Source: Phycisphaerales bacterium UBA2402 (GTDB lineage Bacteria; Planctomycetota; Phycisphaerae; Phycisphaerales; UBA1924). From it: a stretch of 64,000 nt of DNA. Positions within the stretch are counted from its first letter, which is position 1. Each line of letters opens with the position of its first letter. The notes beneath the pieces were generated by a model, which saw nothing but the letters and a program-made list of their open reading frames with translations, ran no database searches and was not told where the DNA came from. A program made the position numbers and the translations under genes. The stretch lies in assembly GCA_002343715.1 (NCBI GenBank), contig DDSA01000167.1, positions 56,692 to 120,691 on the forward strand, read 5' to 3'. Shown piece by piece: positions 27,276-34,437 of this stretch.

Positions 27276-28612
27276 GACGCGCTCCCGCTCGCGAAGCGGG
27301 CCGTTCGGCGCTATGGGCGAGCGCGTGTCTGATGTCGGGGCTGCTCGCCTTTGTCGGTCTCTCGTGCGAGGGCGTCGAGACGCGAACCCGCCCTCACTCA
27401 TCGGGCGCCCCGGGTTCAACGCGGAGCGTCCCGGACGCGATGGACGGGTTTACCGAATCAGAGATCAGGGCGATTCTGACCCTTTCTCCACTGCCCGCTG
27501 TCCCGGCGGATCGGACCAACGCCGTCGCGGATGACCCACGCGCGGCCCGACTGGGGCAGTTCCTGTTCTACGACACGCGTCTCTCACGCGATGGGCGGGT
27601 CTCGTGCGCCAGTTGCCACCGCCCGGAACTGAACTGGACCGATGGTGAGCCGATCCCGGCGGCGTTCGGAACGGAGCTTCGCCACGTGCCGACGCTGTGG
27701 AACACGGCCTTCAACCGCTGGTTCTTCTGGGACGGACGCGCCGACAGCCAGTGGGCGCAGGCCCTCGAACCGATCGAGAACCCGATCGAACACGGCGCGA
27801 CCCGCGAGCAATGTGTGCGGGTCCTTCGCGGCGATCCCACGCTGCGCGCATCGTACGAGCGACTGTTCGGACCTCTCCCACCCATCGCTGATTCCCCCGG
27901 TCAGGAGCAGGATCGAGCCTTCGCCAACGTCGGCAAGTCCATCGCCGCCTTTGGAAGGCGCCTCGTGACGCAACCCTCGCCCTTTGATGAATACGTGCAG
28001 GGGGTGCGCGCCGGCGATGCCGTGCGGCTCTCCGCCATCTCCCCCGCGGCCAAGCGCGGCCTGAAGCTCTTCGTTGGGGCGGCGAACTGCCGCTCCTGTC
28101 ATCACGGGCCGAACTTCTCCGACGGAGAGTTTCACGACACGGGTATCGCGACGCGGTTCCCGCACGCGCCCCGAGACCCGGGCCGCTGGGAAGGTGTGAA
28201 TAAACTGCTTACCAGCCCGTTCAACGCGATGGGTGCATTCAACGATGATCCCTCGGGTCGGCGAGACAGGCCCACGGCCTACCTGGCCAATGCCCCGGAG
28301 TTCTGGGGACAGTTCAAGACACCCACGCTTCGGAATGTGGCCAAGACCGCGCCGTACATGCACCGGGGACAACTCGCGACTCTCCGCGAGGTGGTTGAGT
28401 TTTATTCCAACCCGCCGGAACCCGCACCCCCACCCCCGGAAGCGGCAACCAGCGGAGGGCACAGGCACCGAGCCGGCATGGGCGGGGTCGAACAAGTTCT
28501 TCAACCCCTCCACCTCACGCCTTCTCAGGTGGATGACCTTGTGTCGTTTCTCGAAACCCTGTCATCGCCGGAAACACCCGCCGAACTCATGACCAAGCCA
28601 CTTTGGCCGTGA
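27272..28612 (+). CDS. Diheme cytochrome c peroxidase (MauG/CcpA family), lipoprotein
   Basis: 446 residues from GTG 27272, which overlaps the upstream stop by four bases. A lipoprotein signal ends in VGLSC (Cys near residue 32). Two c-type haem sites are present: CASCH in VSCASCHRPELNWTDG and CRSCH in ANCRSCHHGPNFSDG. Other family features are FFWDGRADSQWAQALEP and TPTLRNVAKTAPYMHRGQLATL. It reduces hydrogen peroxide in the periplasm or, as in MauG, oxidises a protein substrate. A GGHRHRAGM insertion lies near the C-terminus between proline-rich stretches (PPEPAPPPPEAATS). It is co-transcribed with the FixH-like lipoprotein. Confidence 0.9.
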   Translation: MRRAPAREAGRSALWASACLMSGLLAFVGLSCEGVETRTRPHSSGAPGSTRSVPDAMDGFTESEIRAILTLSPLPAVPADRTNAVADDPRAARLGQFLFYDTRLSRDGRVSCASCHRPELNWTDGEPIPAAFGTELRHVPTLWNTAFNRWFFWDGRADSQWAQALEPIENPIEHGATREQCVRVLRGDPTLRASYERLFGPLPPIADSPGQEQDRAFANVGKSIAAFGRRLVTQPSPFDEYVQGVRAGDAVRLSAISPAAKRGLKLFVGAANCRSCHHGPNFSDGEFHDTGIATRFPHAPRDPGRWEGVNKLLTSPFNAMGAFNDDPSGRRDRPTAYLANAPEFWGQFKTPTLRNVAKTAPYMHRGQLATLREVVEFYSNPPEPAPPPPEAATSGGHRHRAGMGGVEQVLQPLHLTPSQVDDLVSFLETLSSPETPAELMTKPLWP

Positions 28613-28631
28613 TGCCACGGCCCGACTGTGT

Positions 28632-29384
28632 TCACTCGCCCGAAAGAATGGCGTACGCGGTCCCCGATGCGGAAGTCAGTTTCGTTCCTGATACAGGCCT
28701 CATCGCACGGTCGTAGACACGAATCCCGCGTAATTGAAGCGTGAATCTCGCGGCGGACTCGCCCTTCTGCCCGGCGGACATCGCCGCATCGCAGACAAGC
28801 ACGACCCGAACCGGGACAGGCTCTCCGAGCGTCACCGCGTGGGGCTTGCTGGCGAACTCTCCCGAAACGGTGATGTACTCGGCGAGTTCCTCATCGTCAT
28901 CCTCGCCGTGACGGAGGTAGACGTTGGCCCCGACAAGCCCCGAGCCGGACGCCGCCCCGTCCAGCGAAAAAATGTAGACGACCGAACCGGCCTCCACCGA
29001 ACCCGAGAAAATGAGTTCATCGGCGAACGCCGCCGATGTATGCGCCGTCTGGCTCGGGAAGAGCATCCGTCGGCCTGAAATACGCGCCTCGCCCCGAAGG
29101 ATCCCGTACGCCGCCTCGCCGGCGGCGCTGCCCCGGAACTGCCCGAGTGAGTTGTATGTAAGCACGGCTTCCGCCCGCTCGTTTCCTTCACGCTGTTGCA
29201 TCGTCCCGATCTCTCGCCCCTCATCATCCTCACCCCCGTAACGAACCTGTGCCTGCGTGTGCAGAGCGCAGCGGTTCTCCGCGGGGTCGGAGCCGGATGG
29301 ACCGCGTGAGTGTGCGCAACCGGCGAAGCCCGCGGCACAGACAATGAAGATCGAGATCCATCGGGGGATCGATTCCGGATTCAT
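28632..29384 (-). CDS. Predicted lipoprotein, unknown function
   Basis: 250 residues from ATG 29384. The signal MNPESIPRWISIFIVCAAGFAGC has lipobox AGFAGC with Cys near residue 23. The mature protein has several short beta-prone segments (AEAVLTYNSLGQFRGSA, AGSVVYIFSLDGAASGSGL, FTLQLRGIRVYDRAM) and an acidic patch GEDDDEELAEY. I recognise no family. It converges with the diheme peroxidase gene (19 bases between stops) and is 42 bases downstream of murQ on the same strand, so it may be the second gene of a murQ transcript. Confidence 0.65.
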   Translation of the reverse strand: MNPESIPRWISIFIVCAAGFAGCAHSRGPSGSDPAENRCALHTQAQVRYGGEDDEGREIGTMQQREGNERAEAVLTYNSLGQFRGSAAGEAAYGILRGEARISGRRMLFPSQTAHTSAAFADELIFSGSVEAGSVVYIFSLDGAASGSGLVGANVYLRHGEDDDEELAEYITVSGEFASKPHAVTLGEPVPVRVVLVCDAAMSAGQKGESAARFTLQLRGIRVYDRAMRPVSGTKLTSASGTAYAILSGE

Positions 29385-29426
29385 GCGAACACGCAACTGT
29401 GGCAAGAGACGCTCCAGAGAAAGGGA

Positions 29427-30338
29427 CTATGGCCGCGGCAGAATTTCACCAAGCCGACCACCCGCGGCCTCGATGGCGCTTTCCGCGTTCGCGCGGTCGA
29501 GCGCGAGCCGGTGCATGACCACCGCCGTTTTCACAGCACCCCCTGCGCGGTCGAGCAACTCAAAGCACGATTCACGGGGGAGTCTCGTCAGGGAAGCCAC
29601 GATGCGCGCGGCCCGATCACGGAGTTTGTCGTTCGTGGCCCGCACATCAACCATCAGGTTTTCGTAGGCGCGGCCCGAGCGCACCATAAGCGTGGTTGAG
29701 ATGATATTGAGCGTCATCTTGGTCGCCGTCCCCGCCTTCATGCGCGTGGAGCCGGCCAGGACCTCGGGGCCGGTCTTGAGAATGATGAGGTGATCGCAGT
29801 CCGGTGGTTGCTCGACCGAAGCACAGCACAGCAGCGCGGTCAGGGGCGGGTTCGGCAATGATTTACAGTACGTGAGCGCCCCAAGCGCGTACGGCGTCGT
29901 GCCACCGGCGGCGATGGCGATCACCGCATCACGCGGCGTCAGCGAGAGCGCCTCCAGCGCGGACCGCGCGCCTTCAGGATGATCTTCCTTGCCCTCGCTG
30001 CTGGTTCGCAGAGCCGCATCACCGCCCGCGATGATGCCGATGATGCGGTCGGGAGGAACCTGGAACGTCGGCGGAGCCTCCGACGCATCGAGCACGCCCA
30101 GCCGGCCTGATGTCCCCGCACCAACATACACCAGGCGACCCCCCGCGAGAAAACCAGGCTCCGCCGCTTCGATGAACGCGGTGATGCGCCTTTCCGCTCT
30201 TCCGACGGCGTCGAAAGCATGCCGGTCTTCACGATGGATGAGCGCCACGCACTCGGCCGCGCTGAGCGCGTGCAGGTTCGTCGAGCGCGGGTTGCGTTTC
30301 TCCGTAGTCAGGTGCGAACGGTCGGGAGGCGTCGTCAT
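29427..30338 (-). CDS. murQ: N-acetylmuramic acid 6-phosphate etherase
   Basis: 303 residues from ATG 30338 (preceded by a GTG that could add one residue). SIS-domain signatures are diagnostic: LVYVGAGTSGRLGVLDASEAPPTF, IIAGGDAALRTSSEGKED, AIAAGGTTPYALGAL, and KTGPEVLAGSTRMKAGTATKMTLNIIST. It cleaves the D-lactyl ether of MurNAc-6-phosphate to give GlcNAc-6-phosphate, recycling cell-wall sugar in the cytoplasm. No murP or anmK kinase lies beside it. Presence of murQ fits a peptidoglycan-containing planctomycete. Confidence 0.94.
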   Translation of the reverse strand: MTTPPDRSHLTTEKRNPRSTNLHALSAAECVALIHREDRHAFDAVGRAERRITAFIEAAEPGFLAGGRLVYVGAGTSGRLGVLDASEAPPTFQVPPDRIIGIIAGGDAALRTSSEGKEDHPEGARSALEALSLTPRDAVIAIAAGGTTPYALGALTYCKSLPNPPLTALLCCASVEQPPDCDHLIILKTGPEVLAGSTRMKAGTATKMTLNIISTTLMVRSGRAYENLMVDVRATNDKLRDRAARIVASLTRLPRESCFELLDRAGGAVKTAVVMHRLALDRANAESAIEAAGGRLGEILPRP

Positions 30339-30437
30339 CACGATCGAAGCGTAGGAGAACGGCCCGGCAACACTCCCGAACCGCTTTCCTGTGTGCCTTG
30401 CCCACGGGAGTGAAGGTAACCCAACACGAGTTCACGA

Positions 30438-30851
30438 TCAATCAAGCCAAACTTCACCCGCGGCGAGCTCCACCGAGTTCCCCGCCGGATCACGGATGTA
30501 CAGTGAGTGCCCGCCGGCGGGCCACCGGCGCTCCAACTCGATACGGATTCCCGCTTTCGCGAGCCGGTCCCGCCACGCGGCCAGGTCCTGCTCCCGGATT
30601 CGCAGGGCGATGTGCCCCGACCCGCGAGCGCCGTGTGACGCGATGCCGCGATCTCCCCGCTCGCTCTACGACGGATTGAAGAGTAGCACATGGCATTCCG
30701 ACGACATCCTGAAGACGGCGGAACGATCCGGCGCTTCCCGGAGGAGCGGCAGGCCGAGCGTTCGTTCATAGAACGAGGCCGCGGCGGATACATCCTCCGC
30801 GTACAGGACCGTTTCGTAGACCGCGCTGATCACCGGAATTGTCTCGGACAT
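30438..30851 (-). pseudogene. VOC/glyoxalase-family gene interrupted by one in-frame amber codon
   Basis: Read from ATG 30851, the first 61 residues are a normal VOC N-half (VLYAEDVSAAASFYERTLGLPLLRE...CHVLLFNPS). A TAG at 30666-30668 then interrupts the frame, and the same frame continues with no further stop for 75 codons to TGA at 30438. That second part is clearly the missing C-half: HGARGSGHIALRIREQDLAAW..., then LYIRDPAGNSVELA. The whole is 137 codons, the usual length of a single-module VOC protein. A CAG to TAG change would explain it. Because the rest is intact and codon use is normal, the lesion must be recent, or it is a sequence error or a readthrough gene. Confidence 0.85.
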
Positions 30852-30898
30852 CGCACGAGCGTAGCGACCGGCGCAGAATGCGCCCGTACCCTCGGTAC

Positions 30899-31540
30899 AT
30901 GCAGACGCCCGATGACACTCCCATGGCACCGGCGGCCGTGCCGCCGCTCTCGGTCGTGGCATTGGACGATGACGATGATTTTCGCCAGTACATCCGCGGT
31001 ATCCTGGAAGCCGACGGGCACGATGTCCGAACCGCGGCGACACCCGAGGAGTTCTTCTCGGCGTGCGAAGCCCGGCTGCCCGATGTCGTTCTCCTCGACA
31101 TCAAAATGGGCCGGCACAGCGGCGAAGAGGTACTGACGGAAATTCGCAAGCGATGGAGCCGGCTGTGCGTGATCGTCGTGACGGGGTATCCATCCCTCGA
31201 CAGCATGCGCCAGACCTTCAAGCAGGACGTGTTTGATTACCTGGCCAAGCCCTTCTCGCTCTCCGAGTTGCGACGGGCCTTGGCGCAGGCCGTCGCGGCC
31301 CTCGGGCTGGGGAAGCGCCCGCAGGACCGCCTGCGGCAGGAGATGGGCAGACAGATCCGTGTCGCGCGCATCGCCCGGGGATGGACGCTCAAGGATCTCT
31401 CCGACGCCTCCGGGATCAGCGTCAGCCAACTGAGTTCCATCGAGCGCGGAGCGCATCTGCCCAGCCTCGAATCCATGGTCGCGGTAGCCACGGCCCTGGA
31501 ACGCAAGCCCTCGGCTTGGCTGGAGGCGGCCGGCCTGTGA
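30899..31540 (+). CDS. Response regulator with XRE-type HTH output domain (REC-XRE)
   Basis: 213 residues from ATG 30899; ATG 30878 is also possible. The receiver domain occupies about residues 15-135: acidic pocket VVALDDDDDF, phospho-acceptor Asp in VVLLDIKMG, switch Thr in VVTGYPS, and Lys in YLAKPFS. The C-terminal about 60 residues are a helix-turn-helix of the XRE/cro family (GRQIRVARIARGWTLKDLSDASGISVSQLSSIERG), not the LuxR, OmpR or Fis domains normally paired with REC. A cytoplasmic transcription regulator is therefore likely. No sensor kinase is nearby. Its stop overlaps the lpxB start (GTGA), so it should be translated together with lpxB. Confidence 0.88.
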   Translation: MQTPDDTPMAPAAVPPLSVVALDDDDDFRQYIRGILEADGHDVRTAATPEEFFSACEARLPDVVLLDIKMGRHSGEEVLTEIRKRWSRLCVIVVTGYPSLDSMRQTFKQDVFDYLAKPFSLSELRRALAQAVAALGLGKRPQDRLRQEMGRQIRVARIARGWTLKDLSDASGISVSQLSSIERGAHLPSLESMVAVATALERKPSAWLEAAGL

Positions 31541-32733
31541 GCATCGGTCATGACAGCGTGAGTTTCGAGCACGGGTCGGCGCCGCTGCCCGCGGTTCTCT
31601 TTACCGCCTTCGAGCCCAGCGGCGATGACCACGCCGCTTCGGTCATCGCCGAACTTCGACGCCGTCATCCGACACTCCCGATCTTTGCCTGGGGCGGGCC
31701 GAAAATGGAAGCCGCGGGCGCGACCATCCAGGAACGCACAGGGGACGACGCCGTCATGGGTCTGCCCGGGGTGGCGAAGATTCTCGAACACGTCCGCATC
31801 AACGCCCGGATCCGTGCGTTCCTTTCGGCGAACCGCATCGCGGTGCACGTTCCCGTGGACTCACCCTCCGCGAACACGCCGATCTGCGCGATCGCCAAGC
31901 GCGCCGGCGCGAAGGTCGTGCACCTCGTCGCGCCCCAGATCTGGGCGTGGGGCCGCTGGCGCATCCACAAGTTGCGACGCGTCACCGATCTCCTCCTCTG
32001 CATCCTGCCCTTCGAGGAAGAGTTCTTCCGAAAACGTTACGTGCCCGCCCGGTATATCGGTCACTTCCTGTTCGAGCATCCCATCGAAACCGCATCACTC
32101 GATGCGCGTGCGAAAGAACTGGGCGAAGGCGAGCCGCGAATCGCCATGATGCCCGGCTCCCGTCCCGATGAACTGCGCCGCCACTTCCCCATCCTGCTCG
32201 AGGCCTTCCGCGCCTTGTCCGCGCGGTTCCCGGGTGCGCAGGGTGTCGTTGCCGCAACCAGCGACCGGGTCGCCGAGCAACTTCGCACAGCCGCGGCGGC
32301 CCACGGCGGATGGCCCGATGCGCTGCGAATCGCCGTGAAGGACACCGATGCCGTGGTCCGCTGGTGTCAGATCGCGCTGGTGAAGAGCGGAACGGTCACG
32401 CTCCAGGTGGCCAAGCAAAGGCGACCGATGGTGGTCTTCTACCAGCGATCCAATCCATTTCTGTTTCTCATCGCCCGCCTCATCCTTTCGACCAGGCTCT
32501 TTTCTCTGCCCAACGTGCTGGCCAAGGACCGGGTCATCCCGGAGTTCATTCCTCACTTCGGTGGCCCGGGTCCGATCGTCAAGGCGGCCGAGCAACTCAT
32601 CGACTCTCCTTCGGAAAGCGAGCGGCAACGACAGCGACTCGATTCCGTCATCGCGCAGTTCGGCACGCCGCCGACTTCTCGATTGGCCGCGGATGCGATC
32701 GAGGAACTTCTCGGTCTTCGTAGCGCTCGATGA
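31537..32733 (+). CDS. lpxB: Lipid-A-disaccharide synthase (LpxB-like)
   Basis: 398 residues from GTG 31537, overlapping the previous stop by four bases. GT19 features are PSGDDHAASVIAEL at the N-terminus (the usual AGExSGD motif is altered to FEPSGDD), VPVDSPSAN with the catalytic Asp, VHLVAPQIWAWGRWRIHKLRRVTDLLLCILPFEEEFF, MMPGSRPDELRRHFP, and KSGTVTLQ. It condenses UDP-diacylglucosamine with lipid X to make the lipid A disaccharide at the inner membrane, showing a lipid A-type outer membrane. It is placed downstream of a REC-XRE regulator, which is an unusual context for lpxB. Confidence 0.88.
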   Translation: MSIGHDSVSFEHGSAPLPAVLFTAFEPSGDDHAASVIAELRRRHPTLPIFAWGGPKMEAAGATIQERTGDDAVMGLPGVAKILEHVRINARIRAFLSANRIAVHVPVDSPSANTPICAIAKRAGAKVVHLVAPQIWAWGRWRIHKLRRVTDLLLCILPFEEEFFRKRYVPARYIGHFLFEHPIETASLDARAKELGEGEPRIAMMPGSRPDELRRHFPILLEAFRALSARFPGAQGVVAATSDRVAEQLRTAAAAHGGWPDALRIAVKDTDAVVRWCQIALVKSGTVTLQVAKQRRPMVVFYQRSNPFLFLIARLILSTRLFSLPNVLAKDRVIPEFIPHFGGPGPIVKAAEQLIDSPSESERQRQRLDSVIAQFGTPPTSRLAADAIEELLGLRSAR

Positions 32734-32810
32734 CCACACCCTTCTTTCTGTTCGGGTCAACTTTGACTCATAGAACACAAAGCGCTACCCTGTACGCCTT
32801 TATTTACACG

Positions 32811-32831
32811 AGATAAGTATAAATACCTATC
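32811..32831. promoter_or_regulatory. AT-rich inverted repeat ahead of the DksA-like gene
   Basis: GATAAGTAT-aaa-ATACCTATC: 9-base arms with one mismatch around a 3-base centre, ending 34 bases before the GTG start of the DksA-like gene. It is a plausible operator or -10 region (GTATAAAAT) in an otherwise GC-rich sequence. A TTGACT element at 32762-32767 lies upstream. Confidence 0.5.
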
Positions 32832-32865
32832 TTGTTCCGAACTTATCGCGAACAACGGAGCCGAC

Positions 32866-33765
32866 GTGCCGAAGAAGGTGCCCAATTCTTCCAAACGAGT
32901 CGTGAAAGCCGCCAGGAAGACGCCGGTGAAAACCGCGAAGGGTGCTTCGTCGGGATCCAAGGTTGCCACGAAAAGCAAACCCAGCAAGAACACCGTGAAG
33001 GTTCCTGCCAAGCAACCACAAACCAACCCGAAAAAAGCAACTGCAAAGCAAAGCACGGTCAAAGTGAAAGCCGTGCAGCTACCAAAGAGTTCTGCAACAA
33101 TCAAGAACTCGTCCCCTTCGAAACCCGCCCCAGCTTCCAAGCCGGTGGCCGCCGCCTTGACGGCATCCGCGAGTGTTCCCAAGCCGGCCACTCCTGGTCC
33201 GCCGCGACCCATCAAACGCCCCAAGCCGCCGCAGATTCCGCTGAAGATGCCCGTGATGGGCAAACTGCTGGACCCGAAAAACCCCCACCGCAAACCGTTG
33301 ATCCCATCGGGTCCGAAGGCTTCCACGCTGCGTCCGCTTGGATCGCACGCCGCACCGACCGCTGAACTTCCCAAGATCACCGGCAAATCCCCTTTCAACA
33401 AGCGGGAACTGGAGCGGTTCCGCACCCTGCTTATCCGCAAACGGATGGAGTTGGTTGGCGATGTGAACACCATGGAGAACGAGGCGCTCCTCGGCCAGAG
33501 TGGCTCCTTGTCGAATACTCCCAGTCATATGGCCGAGCAGGGCAGTGAGGCATACGACCAATCGCTGTCGCTCGATCTCGCCGCGGCGGATCGTCGTCTC
33601 ATCAAGGAGATCGACGATGCGCTGGATCGAATCAAGGCAGGCGTCTTCGGTCTGTGCCAGCTCTCCGGCAAGCCCATCAAGCTGGACCGCCTCGAGGAGC
33701 TTCCCTGGGCTCGCTATTCCATCGAGGCGGCGCGCGAACTGGAGCGCCAGGCGATGCGATCGTGA
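32866..33765 (+). CDS. DksA/TraR-like protein with degenerate zinc finger and long basic tail
   Basis: 299 residues from GTG 32866, with GGAG six bases ahead. Residues 1 to about 170 are a histone H1-like Lys/Ala/Pro/Ser-rich region without hydrophobic core (KTPVKTAKGASSGSKVATKSK). The last about 120 residues match DksA/TraR: a helical hairpin (FNKRELERFRTLLIRKRMELVGDV...) followed by FGLCQLSGKPIKLDRLEELPWARYSI. Canonical proteins have C-x2-C...C-x2-C there; here only one Cys remains (Ser replaces the second, Tyr-Ser replaces the last pair), so zinc is probably not bound. A role at RNA polymerase or nucleoid is inferred from fold and basic tail. It overlaps lspA by four bases. Confidence 0.78.
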   Translation: MPKKVPNSSKRVVKAARKTPVKTAKGASSGSKVATKSKPSKNTVKVPAKQPQTNPKKATAKQSTVKVKAVQLPKSSATIKNSSPSKPAPASKPVAAALTASASVPKPATPGPPRPIKRPKPPQIPLKMPVMGKLLDPKNPHRKPLIPSGPKASTLRPLGSHAAPTAELPKITGKSPFNKRELERFRTLLIRKRMELVGDVNTMENEALLGQSGSLSNTPSHMAEQGSEAYDQSLSLDLAAADRRLIKEIDDALDRIKAGVFGLCQLSGKPIKLDRLEELPWARYSIEAARELERQAMRS

Positions 33766-34403
33766 ACGAGTCTACAGAAACCAGGAACTCATCCGGTCCA
33801 TCATCCGGTGGAAGCACCTGGCGCTCACCCGGCGCGTGGGCCGTTCTGCTCAGCGTCACGGCGGTCGGACTTTTCCTGGACCTCTGGACAAAGGCGTGGG
33901 CATTCGCAACTATCGCCGGTTCACCCGTCGAGGTTCGCCGAGAGGATGTCCTGACATCGACTTTCCTCGGATCCCTGATTCCCCCTCACCCACCCGTTGT
34001 CGTCATCCCCGGCGTGCTCGAGTTCACCCTGGTTCTGAACCCAGGCGCGGTCTTCGGAATGGGCGCCGGCAAACGCTGGTTCTTCGTCGTCTTTACCGGC
34101 GCTGCTCTCGCCTTCGGCCTGGCGCTCTTCGGACGATGGACCCGGCCCCGCGACCGATGGTCCCACGCGGCTATCGGGCTGCTCCTCGCGGGCGGGCTGG
34201 GGAATTTGTACGACCGGCTGGCTTTCGCCTGCGTGAGGGATTTCATCCATCCTCTCCCGGGTGTGCGGCTTCCCTTCGGCCTTCGATGGCCCTGGGGCGG
34301 CGATGAGGTCTGGCCGTACGTCTCCAACATCGCCGACCTCTGGCTCATCATCGGCATCGGCGTGCTCATGATCCACGCGATGAGATCGCCAAGGCACCCC
34401 TGA
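33762..34403 (+). CDS. lspA: Lipoprotein signal peptidase (signal peptidase II)
   Basis: 213 residues from GTG 33762, which overlaps the DksA-like stop (GTGA). Family length is usually about 160; the extra residues are an N-terminal Ser-rich tail and an insertion between the active-site segments. Both catalytic aspartates are visible, in GGLGNLYDRL and in VSNIADLW, along with FTLVLNPGAVFGMG. Four membrane helices can be traced. It removes signal peptides from prolipoproteins in the inner membrane, and several of its likely substrates are encoded in this window. A DksA-type gene directly before lspA is a common arrangement. Confidence 0.9.
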   Translation: MNESTETRNSSGPSSGGSTWRSPGAWAVLLSVTAVGLFLDLWTKAWAFATIAGSPVEVRREDVLTSTFLGSLIPPHPPVVVIPGVLEFTLVLNPGAVFGMGAGKRWFFVVFTGAALAFGLALFGRWTRPRDRWSHAAIGLLLAGGLGNLYDRLAFACVRDFIHPLPGVRLPFGLRWPWGGDEVWPYVSNIADLWLIIGIGVLMIHAMRSPRHP

Positions 34404-34437
34404 CACGCTCCGGCGGTAACGGGCCAACACTTGCTCC

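Noticed and set aside
30438-30851. Pyrrolysine-type readthrough of the glyoxalase amber codon
   Set aside because: No tRNA-CUA or pyl genes in the window and no sequence context known to promote it; a simple mutation is likelier.
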